In this document: piece by piece, positions 4,422 through 5,810 of the stretch
How positions within the stretch are numbered: the first letter of the stretch is position 1
Layout: every line of letters begins with the position of its first letter
Assembly (NCBI GenBank): GCA_017643325.1
Contig: JAEPNS010000213.1
Coordinates: 386-6,195 of the forward strand
Direction of reading: 5' to 3'
Length of the DNA: 5,810 nucleotides
DNA from: Alphaproteobacteria bacterium
GTDB taxonomy: Bacteria > Pseudomonadota > Alphaproteobacteria > UBA6615
Notes under the pieces: generated by a model
What the model was told of the DNA's origin: nothing
Database searches by the model: none
What the model saw: only the letters and a program-made list of their open reading frames with translations
Made by a program: the position numbers and the translations under genes

Positions 4422-5810
4422 CTATCGCGTGGGGTCGATCTCTCGCTTGTTGATGCCCTTGGGCTCCACGACCTTGTCGCCGACCACTTCGTGATCGAAC
4501 CACCATTTCTTCGAAAGATTGCGCCGCCCGTTGCCCAGCGCGTCGTCGGCCCAGGTGGCGACCGGCACCATGAATTTCTTCAGGAACAGCGCGTGTACAC
4601 CCATCCAACTCGCCATGCGGTGCAGCAGGGGGCCATCGGAATCGACGACCTTGTTGATCGGGCAGGTCTTCATGCACCGCCCGCACGCCGAACCGTGGGG
4701 ATTGGTCACGCGGTAGCGCGCGCAGCGCTCGGCATCCGGTTTCCACATTTCGTAGCCGTTGAACATCACCTTGTCCCCGAACGGGATGGCGTCGCAGGGG
4801 CATTCACGGGCGCATTTCAGGCAGTTGTTGCAGAAGGTCTGCAGGCCGAAGTCGATGGGCTTGTCGACTTCCAGAGGTATATCCGTGGTGAGGACGACCG
4901 ACTTGAAGCGCGGGCCGACGAACGGATTGAGCACGAGCTCGCCGATCCTGCTGAGCTCTCCCAGTCCGGCGAGCAGCACCAGCGGGATCTGCAGGACGTC
5001 GCTGTCGGCGTTCGTCTGGGCGCGGGCCGAAAAGCCGAGCTGGCCGAGCAGGTGAGACATGACGCCGGCGATCTCGGCGCCGCGCTGATAGCCGCGCATG
5101 GATTGTGATCCGGAAATCCAGTCGTCCCCGCTGGCGCCCTCCATGGTCTCGAAGCCCTGGTCGATCAGCATCACCACCGCGTACTTGTGATACATCTCGA
5201 TGGGCGTGCCGTCGTCCTTGTGCGAATACCAGGCGTAGCGCGGCACCTCGCAGATGCCTGTCAGGTCCGACCCCAGGAAGTATGACAGCGCCTTGATCGC
5301 CTTCGCGTTCTGCGCCGGGTTTCCGTAGGGCGAAACGTCGGCGTCCGTGTCCACCGTCCCGTCCTGGTGCGGCACCATGGCCCGGATCGACGCGACCATC
5401 GAGCGCGCCAGCGGGTGCTTCGTCGCGAAACGCGCACGTTCGCGCTGTGCCTTCTCGCCGAGATCACCCTGCAGGGCGCGCTCGAAGAATGCGGCGCGCT
5501 TGGGTACGCGCGGGATTTCGTCGTCGAGGATCAGCGTCGTCGGCCGGTCGACGCGCCTGACCGTTTCCATCGGATAACGGCTCGCCCAAGAGGGGCGCTT
5601 CGCGCGCCGGTTGCGTTCGTGCCCGGAGCGTGCGTCGTTGATACCCCACCAGTAGCGCAGTCCGCGCGCGCGCAGCGCGGATTCTGCCAGCGGGCGGTCG
5701 CAGGCCAGCTCGTATTCGGTCGAGACGACCATGATCGTGTAGTCGTCGATATAGGGGTTGGCGAGGCTGTCGTCGCCGCGGCGCACGGCGAGACCTGCGA
5801 GCACCGCAAG
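4422..5810 (-). CDS. rdhA: Cobalamin-dependent reductive dehalogenase, 5'-partial, with an in-frame TAG before its natural end
   Basis: The frame is open to the right edge, so the start is not seen; 462 codons are visible before TAG. Numbering from the GTG at 5804, the family core is clear: MYHKYAVVML (204-213), AGLGELSRIG (279-288), TTDIPLEVDKPIDFG (306-320), then the two [4Fe-4S] motifs. The first is C325-x2-C328-x2-C331-x3-C335-P. The second is C361-x12-C374-x2-C377-x3-C381-P, the canonical long first spacer. The enzyme should remove a halogen from an organic substrate using cobalamin and the two clusters. The absence of a neighbouring rdhB anchor gene fits the cytoplasmic catabolic type known from aerobes (BhbA, NpRdhA), but here the visible tail has no fused ferredoxin-reductase domain, so an outside electron donor is needed. 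The B12-binding and Fe-S regions visible here are intact upstream of the TAG; only the last 91 residues are cut off. Whether the shortened protein works is unknown. Confidence 0.88.
   Translation of the reverse strand, partial: LAVLAGLAVRRGDDSLANPYIDDYTIMVVSTEYELACDRPLAESALRARGLRYWWGINDARSGHERNRRAKRPSWASRYPMETVRRVDRPTTLILDDEIPRVPKRAAFFERALQGDLGEKAQRERARFATKHPLARSMVASIRAMVPHQDGTVDTDADVSPYGNPAQNAKAIKALSYFLGSDLTGICEVPRYAWYSHKDDGTPIEMYHKYAVVMLIDQGFETMEGASGDDWISGSQSMRGYQRGAEIAGVMSHLLGQLGFSARAQTNADSDVLQIPLVLLAGLGELSRIGELVLNPFVGPRFKSVVLTTDIPLEVDKPIDFGLQTFCNNCLKCARECPCDAIPFGDKVMFNGYEMWKPDAERCARYRVTNPHGSACGRCMKTCPINKVVDSDGPLLHRMASWMGVHALFLKKFMVPVATWADDALGNGRRNLSKKWWFDHEVVGDKVVEPKGINKREIDPTR

Noticed and set aside
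4422..4424. TAG as a pyrrolysine codon
   Set aside because: No pyl genes are in the window, three other genes here end with TAG, and pyrrolysine use is not expected in an alphaproteobacterial dehalogenase. Read-through in general is left open.
3394..4803. A 469-residue version of the alpha/beta hydrolase starting inside the dehalogenase gene
   Set aside because: The part before the ATG at 4119 is the dehalogenase read in another frame. The family N-terminus (MATFILVHGAWHGG) starts exactly at 4119.
4137..5108. 323-codon plus-strand open frame opposite the dehalogenase
   Set aside because: The minus-strand frame carries both Fe-S motifs and family core segments. The plus-strand translation is an Arg-rich, motif-free shadow.

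Overview
The window is GC-rich DNA with tightly packed genes, GGAGG-type ribosome binding sites and proteins that resemble alphaproteobacterial ones (a CioA-type bd oxidase, Rieske and amidohydrolase genes, and a stand-alone catabolic reductive dehalogenase). I read it as a chromosomal catabolic region of an alphaproteobacterium, perhaps marine. This assignment is an inference from composition and protein style, not from a marker gene.

Layout. At the left edge, on the minus strand, lies the first 39 codons of a cytochrome bd/CIO-type quinol oxidase subunit I. Diverging from it on the plus strand is a compact run of four genes. These are a Rieske [2Fe-2S] ferredoxin-like protein (GTG start at 294), an overlapping 99-residue protein of unknown function, a 406-residue amidohydrolase-2/ACMSD-type TIM-barrel enzyme, and a 306-residue SMP-30/gluconolactonase-type lactonase. 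A hairpin follows the last gene. Next comes a separate small unit: an unusually strong ribosome binding site (14 bases complementary to the 16S rRNA 3' end), a 26-codon ORF, small hairpins and a 10-bp GC-rich intrinsic terminator. Converging from the right on the minus strand are a reductive dehalogenase gene, whose 5' end lies beyond the window, and an alpha/beta hydrolase 26 bases behind it.

How the genes may work together. The dehalogenase carries both canonical Fe-S motifs and the family's core segments, and no membrane-anchor gene (rdhB) sits next to it. The neighbouring amidohydrolase/decarboxylase-like enzyme, lactonase, alpha/beta hydrolase and Rieske ferredoxin suggest a cluster for breaking down a halogenated, possibly aromatic, compound. 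The Rieske protein is a candidate electron carrier. This is inferred from context; no substrate can be read from the sequence.

Two points stand out. The dehalogenase frame is broken by a single in-frame TAG at 4422-4424, after which the same frame stays open for 91 more codons with coding character. The small ORF unit at 3215-3389 has a near-maximal Shine-Dalgarno sequence and its own terminator, and I do not recognise it.
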